Source: Rhodobacteraceae bacterium LNNU 3342 | GTDB taxonomy: Bacteria > Pseudomonadota > Alphaproteobacteria > Rhodobacterales > Rhodobacteraceae | DNA length: 64,000 nucleotides | Direction of reading: 5' to 3' | NCBI GenBank assembly: GCA_008711135.1 | Contig: VUAW01000010.1 | Coordinates: 54,921 to 118,920, forward strand | In this document: one piece after another, positions 9,811-19,187 of the stretch | Layout of the letters: the number at the start of each line of letters is the position of its first letter | Numbering within the stretch: position 1 is the first letter of the stretch | Program-made: the position numbers and the translations under genes | The notes under the pieces: model-generated | The model's input: the letters and a program-made list of their open reading frames with translations, nothing else | Told to the model about the DNA's origin: nothing | Database searches by the model: none

Positions 9811-9816
9811 GAAGGA
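9811..9816 (+). promoter_or_regulatory. Ribosome binding site deciding a TTG start
   Basis: GAAGGA lies 7 bases before the TTG at 9824. The ATG at 9785, in the same frame, has no comparable site, so the TTG is preferred for the phosphatase gene. Confidence 0.5.
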
Positions 9817-9823
9817 CTGCCGC

Positions 9824-10510
9824 TTGTCCAAGCCACCCCTGAAAAAACGCTTCAGCGCCGCCACCCGGCGGTTTCGGGAAACCTGGGGCACCGACATCGC
9901 GACGCCAGAGGCGCGCCGCCGTGCATGGTGGGATTTCCAACTGATGGACCACGCCTTCCTGCGGCGCTGGTGGACGAACTCGCGCGAGATCGCGCCGGGG
10001 GTGTACCGTGCGAACCAGCCGTCGCCGCAGCGGATCGCGCGTTACGCGCAGGCCGGGGTCCGCAGCATCCTCAACCTGCGGGGCGAGGGGCGGCACAGCC
10101 ACTACCTGTTCGAACGCGAAGCCTGTGAGGCTGCGGGGCTGACCCTTGTCAACCGCAGGCTTTATGCCGCCGAACTGCCGACACGCGAAGAACTTCTGTC
10201 GCTGTTCGAGGCGTTCGACACGATCGAAAAACCCTTCGTCATGCACTGCAAGTCCGGCGCCGACCGCTCCGGCTTTGGCGCGGCGCTGTACCTTGTCCTG
10301 ACTGGCAGACCAGTGGCCGAGGCGCGGCGGCAACTCCACTGGACGCATCTCCATTTCAAAAGCGACGCGACCGGCATCCTCGACTACTTCCTGGAAACCT
10401 ACGAGGTGGCCCAGGCCGAAACCGGGATCGACCTGAGGGATTGGGTCGCCGACCAGTATGACCCGGCAGCACTGACCGCCGCCTATCGCGCAAGCAGGGA
10501 ACGCAAATGA
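9824..10510 (+). CDS. Tyrosine/dual-specificity-like protein phosphatase
   Basis: 228 residues from a TTG (an ATG at 9785 would add 13). The core has the cysteine-phosphatase loop HCKSGADR (HC-x5-R) followed by SGFGAALYLVL. The upstream block QPSPQRIARYAQAGVRSILNLRGE is typical of bacterial DSP/PTP-like proteins that act on phosphotyrosine or phosphoinositide-like substrates. Its last codons overlap the ATG of the MsbA-like ABC exporter (ATGA, 10507-10510), indicating translational coupling. A role in lipid or polysaccharide handling alongside the exporter is inference. The catalytic Cys and Arg are intact. Confidence 0.8.
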   Translation: MSKPPLKKRFSAATRRFRETWGTDIATPEARRRAWWDFQLMDHAFLRRWWTNSREIAPGVYRANQPSPQRIARYAQAGVRSILNLRGEGRHSHYLFEREACEAAGLTLVNRRLYAAELPTREELLSLFEAFDTIEKPFVMHCKSGADRSGFGAALYLVLTGRPVAEARRQLHWTHLHFKSDATGILDYFLETYEVAQAETGIDLRDWVADQYDPAALTAAYRASRERK

Positions 10511-12267
10511 TCGACCCACGCCCGGCAAGCGAACGGACCCTGATCGCCTGGGTCTGGCGAAACTACCTGCGCAAGCGCATGCCCTTCCTGATCGTCGCCC
10601 TGCTGCTGATGACGGTCGAGGGATCGATGCTGGGCGCGCTCTCCTACCTCATGCAGCCGATGTTCGACGACGTGTTCATCGCGGGCAACACCAGCGCGGT
10701 CTATGGGGTGGCGCTGGCCATTTCCGGCGTGTTCGTCGTGCGGGCCGTATCGGCCCTGTCGCACCGCCTCCTGATGTCGTGGATCGGCGAACGCGTCACT
10801 GCGGAGGTTCAGAGCGACCTGCTGCGCCACCTGATGACGCTGGATCAGGCGTTCTTTCAGGTTCATTCGCCGGGTAACCTGATCGAACGGGTGCGCGGCG
10901 ACAGCGCCGGCATCCGCCAGATCTTTGCCAGCGTCATCGCCGCCTTTGGCCGCGACTTCGTGGCGCTGATCTCGCTGCTTGCAGTCGCGATCTATATCGA
11001 CTGGGTGTGGACGCTGGTCGCCGCCATCGGCACGCCGCTTCTGATCATTCCCGTGGTGGCCCTGCAGCGGCTCGTTCGGCGCACAAGCCGCGCCTCGCGC
11101 GCTGCCGCGGCCCAGAATTCCAACCGATTGGACGAAATCTTCCACGGCATCACCACGATCCAGCTGACGGGATCCGAGGCGCGGGAGGCCGGGCGCTACC
11201 GCCAGTCGGTGGATGAGTTCGTGCGCGCCCAGCTTCGGGCCGAGGCAGGCTCGGCCGGGATCCCCGCGCTGATCGACATCGTGGCCGCGATCGGCTTTGC
11301 CGGGGTGCTGACCTATGGCGGCATGCAGATCATCGGGGGCGAAAAGACGGTTGGCGAATTCATGGCCTTCTTTACCGCGATGGCGCTGGTCTTCGACCCG
11401 CTGCGCCGGCTGGGGGGCGTCAGCGCCGCCCTGCAGAACGCGATGGCCAGCGTCGAACGGATGTACGGCATCCTGCAGACGCCTCCTTCGATTACGAGCC
11501 CGGTGCCGCCGCGCGCACCCGTGCCCGCCCGCGAGGACACGCGGATCGAGCTTGATCGCGTGACCTTCGCCTATGGGATGGAGCCGGTCCTGCGCGGCAC
11601 CAGCTTCGTGGCCGAGGCAGGACAAACCACCGCGCTTGTCGGCCCGTCGGGGGCGGGCAAGACCACCATCTTTACCCTGCTGACCCGGTTGGCGGACCCG
11701 CAGCAGGGCGCCATCCGCATCGGCGGATATGACCTGCGCGACATGGATCTGGCCGGGCTGCGCGGAATGTTCTCCGTCGTTTCGCAGGACGCAGCGCTGT
11801 TTGACGAAACAATCCGCGACAACATCCTGATGGGTCGCATCGACGTCAGCCAATCACGGCTGGAAGAGGTGCTGGAGGCCGCTCACGTGGCAGAGTTCCT
11901 GCGCCACATGCCGCAGGGCCTGGACACGCCCGCAGGGCCGCGCGGGTCCGGCCTGTCGGGCGGGCAGCGACAACGGGTGGCCATCGCACGCGCCCTGCTG
12001 CGCGACGCCCCGATCCTGCTGCTGGACGAGGCGACCTCGGCCCTCGACGCTCAGTCAGAGGCGCTGGTGCAGGCGGCGCTCGACCGGCTCAGTGAGGGGC
12101 GGACGACGCTGGTCATCGCCCACCGGCTGGCCACGGTGCGCGACGCGGACAAGATCCTGGTGATGGACCGGGGCGAGGTGCGCCAGCAAGGCACCCATGC
12201 CGAGCTTATCGCTCAGGGCGGGCTTTACGCCGACCTTCACCGGCTTCAGTTCAAGACCGAGGTCTAG
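10507..12267 (+). CDS. MsbA-like ABC exporter (fused permease-ATPase)
   Basis: 586 residues: six membrane helices (about 20-310) fused to an ABC ATPase. Walker A is GPSGAGKTT, the signature is [15 protein letters not shown], Walker B is ILLLDEATSALD, and the H-loop is VIAHRL. MsbA/LmrA-type half transporters dimerise to flip lipids, lipid A precursors or drugs. Length and layout match MsbA (582 residues), but the cargo is not shown by sequence. It is coupled by a 4-base overlap to the phosphatase gene upstream. Confidence 0.88.
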   Translation: MIDPRPASERTLIAWVWRNYLRKRMPFLIVALLLMTVEGSMLGALSYLMQPMFDDVFIAGNTSAVYGVALAISGVFVVRAVSALSHRLLMSWIGERVTAEVQSDLLRHLMTLDQAFFQVHSPGNLIERVRGDSAGIRQIFASVIAAFGRDFVALISLLAVAIYIDWVWTLVAAIGTPLLIIPVVALQRLVRRTSRASRAAAAQNSNRLDEIFHGITTIQLTGSEAREAGRYRQSVDEFVRAQLRAEAGSAGIPALIDIVAAIGFAGVLTYGGMQIIGGEKTVGEFMAFFTAMALVFDPLRRLGGVSAALQNAMASVERMYGILQTPPSITSPVPPRAPVPAREDTRIELDRVTFAYGMEPVLRGTSFVAEAGQTTALVGPSGAGKTTIFTLLTRLADPQQGAIRIGGYDLRDMDLAGLRGMFSVVSQDAALFDETIRDNILMGRIDVSQSRLEEVLEAAHVAEFLRHMPQGLDTPAGPRGSGLSGGQRQRVAIARALLRDAPILLLDEATSALDAQSEALVQAALDRLSEGRTTLVIAHRLATVRDADKILVMDRGEVRQQGTHAELIAQGGLYADLHRLQFKTEV

Positions 12268-12321
12268 CCCTTGCCCCGCCCCGGTGCCATATAGGGGCGG
12301 AACCGGAATAAGGGGAACCAG

Positions 12322-13080
12322 ATGCGGGGCGAAGAGGCAGCCGACCGGCGTGTGCTTCAGGTGACAGGAAAGGACCGGCGGGACTTCCTGCAGGGGCTTG
12401 TGACGAACGATCTGGAGCGGCTGTCACAGGGGCTGGTCTACGCTGCGCTGCTGACGCCGCAGGGCAAGTACCTGGCCGACTTTTTCCTGGCGGAACGTGG
12501 GGAGGCGATCCTGATCGACGTCAAGGCGGACATGGCCGAGGCGCTGGCACGGCGGCTGGGCATGTACCGGCTCCGGGCGGACGTCGCCATCGGGGACGCC
12601 GCGCTGCACGTGCAGCGTGGGCTGGGCACGCCGTCCGAAGGGGCGTTCGCCGATCCGCGCCACCCGTCGCTCGGATGGCGGCTTTACGCACCGGAAGCAG
12701 GCGACACACCGGTAGTCGATTGGGACGCCCTGCGCGTTTCTGCCTGCATCCCCGAAAGTGGGATCGAGCTGATCCCGGACGACAGCTACATCCTTGAATG
12801 CGGGTTCGAACGCCTGAACGGCGTGGACTTCCGCAAGGGCTGCTATGTCGGGCAGGAAGTCACCGCGCGGATGAAGCACAAGACCGAGTTGCGCAAGGGC
12901 CTGTTCCCCGTCCTGCTTGAAAGCCCGGTTCCTGTGGGAACCGAGATCCTGTCGGATGGCAAGGTCGCCGGCCGGATCTTCACCCAGTCCGGCGGAATGG
13001 GCATCGCCTACCTGCGGCTGGACCGCGCCGGCGACGCCATGGCCGCGGGCGAGGCCCGCGTCACATTGGCCGAAGCCTAG
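12322..13080 (+). CDS. ygfZ: YgfZ/GcvT-like folate-binding protein
   Basis: 252 residues. The signature [16 protein letters not shown] (about residues 173-188) is the YgfZ motif with its essential Cys. [17 protein letters not shown] opens the GcvT-like domain. YgfZ binds tetrahydrofolate and helps maintain certain Fe-S enzymes such as the tRNA methylthiolase MiaB. Start 12322 has an AAGGGGA site upstream. It shares a CTAG stop with convergent efp. Confidence 0.9.
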   Translation: MRGEEAADRRVLQVTGKDRRDFLQGLVTNDLERLSQGLVYAALLTPQGKYLADFFLAERGEAILIDVKADMAEALARRLGMYRLRADVAIGDAALHVQRGLGTPSEGAFADPRHPSLGWRLYAPEAGDTPVVDWDALRVSACIPESGIELIPDDSYILECGFERLNGVDFRKGCYVGQEVTARMKHKTELRKGLFPVLLESPVPVGTEILSDGKVAGRIFTQSGGMGIAYLRLDRAGDAMAAGEARVTLAEA

Positions 13081-13640
13081 GCGCGTTCGGAATATTCCAT
13101 CAGCTCGGTGTTGACGATGATATCCTCGTCAACGCCGACGAAGGGCGGCACCATGATCCGCACACCGTTGTCCAAGATCGCCGGCTTGTAGCTGTTCGCC
13201 GCCGTCTGGCCCTTCACGACCGGCTCGGTCTCAACGACCTTGCAGGTGACCTTTTGCGGCAGGCGCATCGACAGCGCCTCTTCACCGAAATATTCCACCG
13301 CGGCGGTCATGCCGTCCTGAAGGAAGGGGCGGCGGTCGCCCAAAATGTCGGCGGGGATTTCAGTCTGCTCGTAGGTTTCGGTGTCCATGAAGACGAGCAT
13401 GCCGTCGCTTTCATAGAGGAACTGCTGGTCCTTGGTTTCCAGCCGAACCTGTTCCACCTTGTCCTCGGACCGGAACCGTTCGTTCAGCTTGCGCCCGTCG
13501 CGAAGGTTCTTGAGTTCGACCTGCGCAAAGGCGCCGCCCTTGCCGGGTTTGACGTGGTTGACCTTGACCGCGGCCCAAAGACCGCCGTCATGTTCCAGCA
13601 CCTGTCCGGGCCGGATTTCGTTTCCGTTGATCTTTGGCAT
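13077..13640 (-). CDS. efp: Elongation factor P
   Basis: 187 residues, standard EF-P length with three beta-barrel domains. It rescues ribosomes stalled at proline runs. The domain I loop VKPGKGGAF places Lys34 at the tip that is beta-lysylated in E. coli; the EpmA/EpmB enzymes are not in this window. [20 protein letters not shown] and the C-terminal [20 protein letters not shown] match the family. The end is convergent with ygfZ (4-base overlap). Confidence 0.96.
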   Translation of the reverse strand: MPKINGNEIRPGQVLEHDGGLWAAVKVNHVKPGKGGAFAQVELKNLRDGRKLNERFRSEDKVEQVRLETKDQQFLYESDGMLVFMDTETYEQTEIPADILGDRRPFLQDGMTAAVEYFGEEALSMRLPQKVTCKVVETEPVVKGQTAANSYKPAILDNGVRIMVPPFVGVDEDIIVNTELMEYSERA

Positions 13641-13855
13641 GCCTAAAACCTTGTCGAAAGGTTGATTGCGAAACAGAGGCCCCTATATCTCCGCGGGCCA
13701 CCCCTGGCAAGGCAACTAGATGCAGTAGGCGCCCCAGTCAGCTATGCAGACACAACATGCCACCCATGCGATCGGCGTCATATCGAATCGGCGCCCAAGG
13801 GCCTACACACGCCGGACGCCAGAAAACGCAAGAGCAAGAATAAAAGGACGACATC

Positions 13856-14176
13856 ATGGTCGATTTCGTTGACGGCACTGCATTCAATTATGAACAAGGG
13901 CAGCGCTCGCGCAAGTTGTTCGCTGCAGTGGTGCTGGCAGCCCTGGACGATGCAATCGCGGATGACAGGAAATACGGCAACGGGCCGGAACAGATCGCCC
14001 GCTGGGCACGGTCGCGCGACGGGCGCGAAGTGCTGTCCTGCGCAGGGATCGACCCGAACGAACGGGTGGTCAAGGGACTGATGGAATTCGTGGCCAAGGG
14101 GGTGCGTACCTCCGTCGCCCTGTCGCGTGAAGAAAGCGAACGCCGTCACGCACTGGAAGAGGCCGCTGCCGCATAA
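13856..14176 (+). CDS. Small conserved alphaproteobacterial protein (possibly DUF6280)
   Basis: 106 residues, soluble, no signal or membrane helix. It has a well-ordered hydrophobic/charged pattern (LFAAVVLAALDDAIADD, EQIARWARSRDGREVL, ERVVKGLMEFVAKG) suggesting an all-helical domain, ending in an Ala-rich tail. From memory it resembles DUF6280 proteins of Rhodobacteraceae; function unknown. AAAGGACG precedes the ATG. It is a single-gene unit with its own rho-independent terminator at 14200-14228, implying strong independent expression. Confidence 0.8.
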   Translation: MVDFVDGTAFNYEQGQRSRKLFAAVVLAALDDAIADDRKYGNGPEQIARWARSRDGREVLSCAGIDPNERVVKGLMEFVAKGVRTSVALSREESERRHALEEAAAA

Positions 14177-14199
14177 GCGCCTTCTTTGAACGGTTCCGA

Positions 14200-14228
14200 C
14201 GCGCCCTTGCCGGGGCGCGTTTTCTTTT
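14200..14228 (+). terminator. Rho-independent terminator
   Basis: GC stem CGCGCCC / GGGGCGCG with a 5-base loop, followed by TTTTCTTTT. It lies 23 bases after the stop of the small conserved gene. Confidence 0.85.
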
Positions 14229-14435
14229 GGCTGATGCTGCGCCTTTACCACAAGCCGTAAAAGCCGGGAACCGGCAGACCCGGCGGCGGTTGAGGCGGGG
14301 TGAGGGAGGCGCTAGGACAAGGACATGCTGCCGGTATCCGCAGCGGTCGACTGCATGAAACTGCATAACCGACAGGTCATGCGGCGCAGATGCGTCCGGC
14401 GTTCCGTTGCAGGTGGCGTGCAACAGGGGATAAAA

Positions 14436-15449
14436 ATGATGACGATGACTTGTCATGAGGATGGCGACCTGGCGCAGGCGCGCCTTGCTGCCATCGTGTC
14501 GTCCTCTACGGATGCCATCATCAGCAAGCGGCTTGACGGGGTGATCACCTCCTGGAACGCCGCCGCTGTTCGGGTCTTTGGCTATGAGGCCGTCGAGATG
14601 ATCGGCCAGCACATCACCCGCATCATCCCCCCCGAACGCTGGCCGGAAGAGGTCGAGATCATCTCCCGCCTCCGGAAGGGCGAGCGGGTCGAACATTTTG
14701 ACACCGTCCGCATGCGCAAGGACGGCAGCCTCATCGACGTCTCCCTCACCATCTCGCCGCTGCATGATGCCACCGGGCGCGTCGTCGGCGCGTCCAAGAT
14801 CGCCCGCGACATTTCCGACCGCAAACGCGCCGAGGCGGTGCAGCGCATGCTGCTGGAGGAACTGAACCACCGGGTCAAGAACATGCTCGCCATGGTGCAG
14901 TCGATCGCGTGGCAGTCGCTGCGCTCCACTAGGGAGCCTGCCAACTTTGTCGACAGCTTCACCGGGCGCATCCAGGCCCTTGCCCGTGTGCATGAGATGG
15001 TCAGCGCCTCGAACATGGGCGGTGCGGCGCTTGGGGCGATGGTGCGGGATTATGCGCTGTGCACCGGGCCGGACCCGCGCGTCTCGATCGACGGGCCCGA
15101 GGTGGGGCTGAACGCCGAACAGGCCGTGCGGCTCGCGTTGGTGCTGCACGAGCTTTGCACCAACGCCCACCAGCATGGCGCCCTGTCCCGTCCCGAAGGC
15201 CGGCTGACCGTTGACTGGCAGGTAGATGGCGGCACCGAGCCACAGGTGGTCCTGTGCTGGCGCGAAGAGGGCGCGGGCGCAACCATGCCGCTCCGGAGCG
15301 GCTTTGGCGGCCGCCTGATCGCCGGAACCTTCAACAGCCCACCCGAAGAGGCGACGACCCTTGACTTCACGGAGCAGGGGATGGTCTGCGTCATCCGCTT
15401 CCCGGTCCTGCAGGCGACATTCGGCGCCCTTAAGGACCCTGCCTTCTGA
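14436..15449 (+). CDS. PAS-domain HWE-family sensor histidine kinase
   Basis: 337 residues, soluble. A PAS domain (about residues 15-130: AAIVSSSTDAIISKRLDGVITSWNAAA, with a PAC end ISDRKRAE) is joined to a kinase core. The H-box ELNHRVKNML is of the HisKA_2/HWE type; the N-box HELCTNAHQHGALS has the family His, WRE follows in VVLCWREEG, and GFGGRLI is the last ATP-binding loop. HWE kinases phosphorylate often unlinked response regulators, and many sense light or redox through PAS. No regulator or chromophore Cys motif is seen nearby. The start at 14436 has AGGGG 7 bases upstream; an earlier in-frame ATG at 14325 lacks one. Confidence 0.85.
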   Translation: MMTMTCHEDGDLAQARLAAIVSSSTDAIISKRLDGVITSWNAAAVRVFGYEAVEMIGQHITRIIPPERWPEEVEIISRLRKGERVEHFDTVRMRKDGSLIDVSLTISPLHDATGRVVGASKIARDISDRKRAEAVQRMLLEELNHRVKNMLAMVQSIAWQSLRSTREPANFVDSFTGRIQALARVHEMVSASNMGGAALGAMVRDYALCTGPDPRVSIDGPEVGLNAEQAVRLALVLHELCTNAHQHGALSRPEGRLTVDWQVDGGTEPQVVLCWREEGAGATMPLRSGFGGRLIAGTFNSPPEEATTLDFTEQGMVCVIRFPVLQATFGALKDPAF

Positions 15450-15576
15450 CAGCGGCAGCCGCGCCGGTCGTGACGCGACGGCGCGGGATGAGAAATGAAT
15501 TGATCTGCAGGAACATTCCCGGTTTTCTGACGGCAGGAGCCGCGCGACGGCTCGTGACAAGACGGGGAGAAATCTG

Positions 15577-17157
15577 ATGAAAATGGCGATGGCGCGCCTT
15601 GGCGTGGCGCTTCTGACATCGACGGTGCTGGCGGGTGCGGCCGGCGCCGAAACCATCCGCTGGGCGCGTGCCTCGGACGCGCTGACGCTGGACCCGCACG
15701 CCCAGAACCAGGGCCCGACCCACAACTTCAACCATCACATCTATGAAACCCTCGTGGACCGCGACAGCGAAGGCACACTGCAGCCCCGGCTCGCGACCGA
15801 ATGGACGCTGAAGGAAGATGACCCCATCGTCTGGGTCTTCACCCTGCGCGAGGGCGTGACCTTCCACGACGGCGCCGCCTTCACCGCCGAGGACGTCGTC
15901 TTTTCCCTTGACCGGGCGCGGTCGGAAAGGTCGAACATGCGCCAGCTTCATGCCGACGTGGCCGAGGTGACGGCCGTCGACGACTTCACGGTCGAGGTGC
16001 GGATGAACGGCCCGTCGCCGCTTTACCCCAACAACCTCACCAATACCTTCATCATGGACAAGGACTGGGCAGAGACCAACAACGTGGTCGAGGTGCAGGA
16101 CTATGCCGCAGGCGAGGACAACTATGCCGTCCGCAATACCAACGGCACCGGCCCCTACATCCTTCAGTCGCGCGAAGTCGATGTCCGCTCGGTCCTGACC
16201 CTGAACGAAAACCACTGGGACGAAACGCCCCAAGTGACCGAGATTGTCTATCTGCCCATCACCGACGCCGCCACGCGCATCGCGGCGCTCTTGTCGGGCG
16301 AGGTCGATCTGGTGCAGGACGTGCCGGTTCAGGATATCGACCGGCTTTCCTCCACCCAGGGGATCAAGGTGGAAACCGGGCCGGAAAACCGCGTGATCTA
16401 TTTCGGCTACCGCTTTGGCGACGAACCGCTTGCCTCGTCCAACATCACTGACCGCAATCCCTTCAACGACCCCCGCGTGCGCGAGGCGATGGAGCTTGCC
16501 ATCGACCGCGACGCCATCGCCAGCGTGGTCATGCGCGGCCAGGCCATTCCGACGGGCGTTGCCAACCCGCCCTTCGTCGACGGCTGGACCGAAGAACTGA
16601 ACGCCTACCCGGCTGTGGATCTTGAGCGCGCGCGTGAACTGATGGCCGAAGCCGGGTACGAAGACGGCTTCACCGTCACGCTCGACACGCCCAACAACCG
16701 CTATGTGAATGATGAGGCGATCAGCCAGGCCGTCGTAGGCATGCTGGGCCGGATCGGCATCAACGTGACGCTGGCCTCGCGGCCAGTGGCGCAGCATTCG
16801 CCACTGGTCACCAGCAACCAGACCGACTTCTACCTGCTGGGCTGGGGGGTTCCGACCTTTGACAGTGCCTATGTCTTCAACGACCTGGTGCACACCAAGG
16901 AAGGCAACTATGGCGCCTATAACGGCGGCCTCTACTCGAACCCCGAACTGGACGAGAAGATCAAGTCGCTGGGCACCGAGGTCGACCTCGACGTCCGCCG
17001 GCAGACGATGGCTGAAATCTGGGAGGTCGTGAAGGCAGAGCGCGTGCTGCTGCCGATCCACAACCAGGTTCTCGCCTATGCGATGAAGGACAACATCACG
17101 CTGCCGGTCCATCCGGAAAACCAGCCGATGATGACCGACGTCACCTTCGCCAACTGA
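15577..17157 (+). CDS. Peptide-type ABC transporter solute-binding protein (family 5)
   Basis: 526 residues with a signal peptide (MKMAMARLGVALLTSTVLAG, cleavage after AGA-E). The mature part starts IRWARASDALTLDPHAQNQG, the usual opening of DppA/OppA-like periplasmic receptors, and contains WVFTLREGVTFHDGAAFTAEDVVFS, the family-5 signature. It delivers di-/oligopeptides or other amides to the DppBC channel. The ligand cannot be inferred. A strong hairpin at 17174-17205 follows. First gene of a five-gene operon running to 21160. Confidence 0.9.
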   Translation: MKMAMARLGVALLTSTVLAGAAGAETIRWARASDALTLDPHAQNQGPTHNFNHHIYETLVDRDSEGTLQPRLATEWTLKEDDPIVWVFTLREGVTFHDGAAFTAEDVVFSLDRARSERSNMRQLHADVAEVTAVDDFTVEVRMNGPSPLYPNNLTNTFIMDKDWAETNNVVEVQDYAAGEDNYAVRNTNGTGPYILQSREVDVRSVLTLNENHWDETPQVTEIVYLPITDAATRIAALLSGEVDLVQDVPVQDIDRLSSTQGIKVETGPENRVIYFGYRFGDEPLASSNITDRNPFNDPRVREAMELAIDRDAIASVVMRGQAIPTGVANPPFVDGWTEELNAYPAVDLERARELMAEAGYEDGFTVTLDTPNNRYVNDEAISQAVVGMLGRIGINVTLASRPVAQHSPLVTSNQTDFYLLGWGVPTFDSAYVFNDLVHTKEGNYGAYNGGLYSNPELDEKIKSLGTEVDLDVRRQTMAEIWEVVKAERVLLPIHNQVLAYAMKDNITLPVHPENQPMMTDVTFAN

Positions 17158-17173
17158 CGCCTGCATTCTTCGG

Positions 17174-17205
17174 CCGCCGTGTCCGGGCACGTCCCGGCAC
17201 GGCGG
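17174..17205 (+). terminator. Hairpin after solute-binding-protein gene (partial terminator / mRNA stabiliser)
   Basis: Stem CCGCCGTG...CACGGCGG extended by CCGGG/CCCGG with one bulge, followed by TTTCCTTT. It sits 17 bases after the binding-protein stop and 26 before the permease start. Likely limits read-through or protects the 5' mRNA segment. Confidence 0.6.
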
Positions 17206-17231
17206 TTTCCTTTCCCTGACGGAGCGTCCCC

Positions 17232-18215
17232 ATGCTGGCCTTCATCATCAGACGCCTGGCGCAGTCGGTCCTTGTCATGCTGTTCGTCGCGCTGATCGCG
17301 TTTATCGTCTTCCGCTATGTGGGCGACCCGATCACGGCCATGGTCGGCGTCGAAACCCGGCTGGAGGACCAGGAGATCATGCGCGAACGGCTGGGCCTGA
17401 ACGACCCGGTCATCGTGCAGTTCCTGCGCTTCATCGGCAACGCCATGCGGGGCGAGTTCGGGATTTCCTACCGGCTTCAGCAGCCCGTGACTGAACTGAT
17501 CCTGAGCCGCCTGCCCGCCACGCTTGAGCTGGCCTTTGCATCGGCCACCATCGCGCTGGTCTTCGGGCTGGTGCTGGGGGTCTATACCGCGCTGCGCCCG
17601 CGCAGCTTTGGCAGCGCCATCATCATGGCGGCCTCGCTTGTGGGCGTGTCGCTTCCCACCTTCCTGATCGGCATTGCGCTGATCTATATCTTTGCCGTCG
17701 AACTGGGCTGGTTCCCGTCCTTCGGGCGTGGCCAAGTGGTGGATCTGGGCTCGTGGCGGACGGGCCTGCTGACTGAAAGCGGGATCCGGTCGATCATCCT
17801 GCCGGCGATCACCCTGTCGCTGTTCCAGCTGACGCTGATCATGCGCCTTGTGCGGGCAGAGATGCTGGAGGTTCTGCGCACTGAGTACATCCGCTTTGCC
17901 AAGGCCCGCGGCCTGACGCAGCGGGCGATCAACTTCGGCCATGCGCTCAAGAACACGCTGGTGCCGGTGATCACGATCACGGGGCTTCAGCTGGGGTCAG
18001 TAATTGCCTTTGCCATCGTGACCGAGACCGTGTTCCAGTGGCCCGGCGTGGGATCGCTGTTCATCGTATCCGTGCAGGTCGTCGATGTGCCGGTGATGGC
18101 CGCCTACCTGATGTTCATCGCGCTGGTCTTCGTGCTGATCAACCTGATCGTCGACATCCTTTACTACGTCGTGGACCCGCGCCTGCGCGTCGATGGCGGA
18201 GGAGCCGGAAAATGA
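17232..18215 (+). CDS. DppB-like ABC permease
   Basis: 327 residues, six predicted membrane helices. It begins with the DppB-type N-terminus MLAFIIRRLAQSVLVMLFVALIAF. The EAA loop, YIRFAKARGLTQRAINFGHALKN, contacts the ATPases. It forms the inner-membrane channel with the next gene product; the two overlap by 4 bases (ATGA at 18212). Confidence 0.92.
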   Translation: MLAFIIRRLAQSVLVMLFVALIAFIVFRYVGDPITAMVGVETRLEDQEIMRERLGLNDPVIVQFLRFIGNAMRGEFGISYRLQQPVTELILSRLPATLELAFASATIALVFGLVLGVYTALRPRSFGSAIIMAASLVGVSLPTFLIGIALIYIFAVELGWFPSFGRGQVVDLGSWRTGLLTESGIRSIILPAITLSLFQLTLIMRLVRAEMLEVLRTEYIRFAKARGLTQRAINFGHALKNTLVPVITITGLQLGSVIAFAIVTETVFQWPGVGSLFIVSVQVVDVPVMAAYLMFIALVFVLINLIVDILYYVVDPRLRVDGGGAGK

Positions 18216-19177
18216 CCATGGAAAACGCCCCTGCCGCGAAACCCATCGCCCCGCCGCGCCCCAAGGGCCGCCTGCGTCAGGCGCTGGACAGCGACATCTT
18301 CTATTCCTACCGCCGGTCGCCGGTGACGATCGTTGCCAGCATCGTGGCGGTCAGCCTGATCCTGATGGCAATCCTGGCGCCCTGGATCGCGCCGCACGAC
18401 CCGTTCAACCCGGCGAGCCTGAACCTGATGGACGGGTTCACCCCGCCGATGTCGCAAAGCGCCTTTGGCGATAATTGGTTCCTGATGGGCGCGGACAACC
18501 AGGGCCGCGACGTGTTCTCGACCATCATGTACGGCAGCCGCGTATCGCTGTTCGTGGGCGCGATGGCCACGCTGTTCGCTATCACCCTGGGCGTCACGCT
18601 TGGCCTGACGGCGGGCTATAACGGCGGCACGGTGGACGCGATCATCATGCGGATCGCGGACATCCAGCTGAGCTTCCCGGGCATTCTGATCGCGCTCTTG
18701 ATCTTTGGGATCGCCCGCGGCGTCATCCCCGCGAACCAGCAGGAAAGCATGGCGATCTGGGTGCTGATCGTGGCCATCGGCCTGTCGAACTGGGCGCAGT
18801 TCGCCCGGACGGTGCGCGGCGCGACGATGGTGGAACGGCAAAAGGACTATGTGTCCGCCGCCCGGATCATCGGGGTCCACCCGGTGCTGATCCTGATCCG
18901 CCACATCCTGCCCAACGTGCTGGGCCCGGTGCTGGTCATCGGCACCATCGGCCTCGCCCTTGCCATCATCGAGGAGGCGACACTGTCATTTCTTGGCGTA
19001 GGCGTGCCGCCGACGCAGCCATCACTGGGCACGCTCATCCGGATCGGGCAGCAGTACCTGTTTTCCGGCGAATGGTGGATCCTGTTCTTTCCGGCGGTGA
19101 CGCTGGTGCTGCTGGCGCTTTCGGTCAACCTGCTGGGCGACTGGCTGCGCGACGCGCTGAACCCGAAACTCCGATAA
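18212..19177 (+). CDS. DppC-like ABC permease
   Basis: 321 residues with a cytosolic N-terminus (about 45 residues, Pro/Arg-rich) and six helices. The N-domain fits the OppC_N type: RRSPVTIVASIVAVSLILMA and APWIAPHDPFNP. The EAA loop is KDYVSAARIIGVHPVLILIRHILPN. The ATG at 18212 overlaps the dppB-like stop and follows GGAGGAGCC; a second ATG at 18218 is possible. Partner of the DppB-like channel subunit. Confidence 0.92.
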   Translation: MTMENAPAAKPIAPPRPKGRLRQALDSDIFYSYRRSPVTIVASIVAVSLILMAILAPWIAPHDPFNPASLNLMDGFTPPMSQSAFGDNWFLMGADNQGRDVFSTIMYGSRVSLFVGAMATLFAITLGVTLGLTAGYNGGTVDAIIMRIADIQLSFPGILIALLIFGIARGVIPANQQESMAIWVLIVAIGLSNWAQFARTVRGATMVERQKDYVSAARIIGVHPVLILIRHILPNVLGPVLVIGTIGLALAIIEEATLSFLGVGVPPTQPSLGTLIRIGQQYLFSGEWWILFFPAVTLVLLALSVNLLGDWLRDALNPKLR

Positions 19178-19187
19178 GGCGACGGAC

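Noticed and set aside
14070..15731. 553-codon minus-strand ORF
   Set aside because: Antisense to the HWE kinase; no recognisable domain and no ribosome site.
15430..17190. 586-codon minus-strand ORF
   Set aside because: Antisense to the peptide-binding protein with clear family features; composition is His/Val/Gly-rich as in shadow frames.
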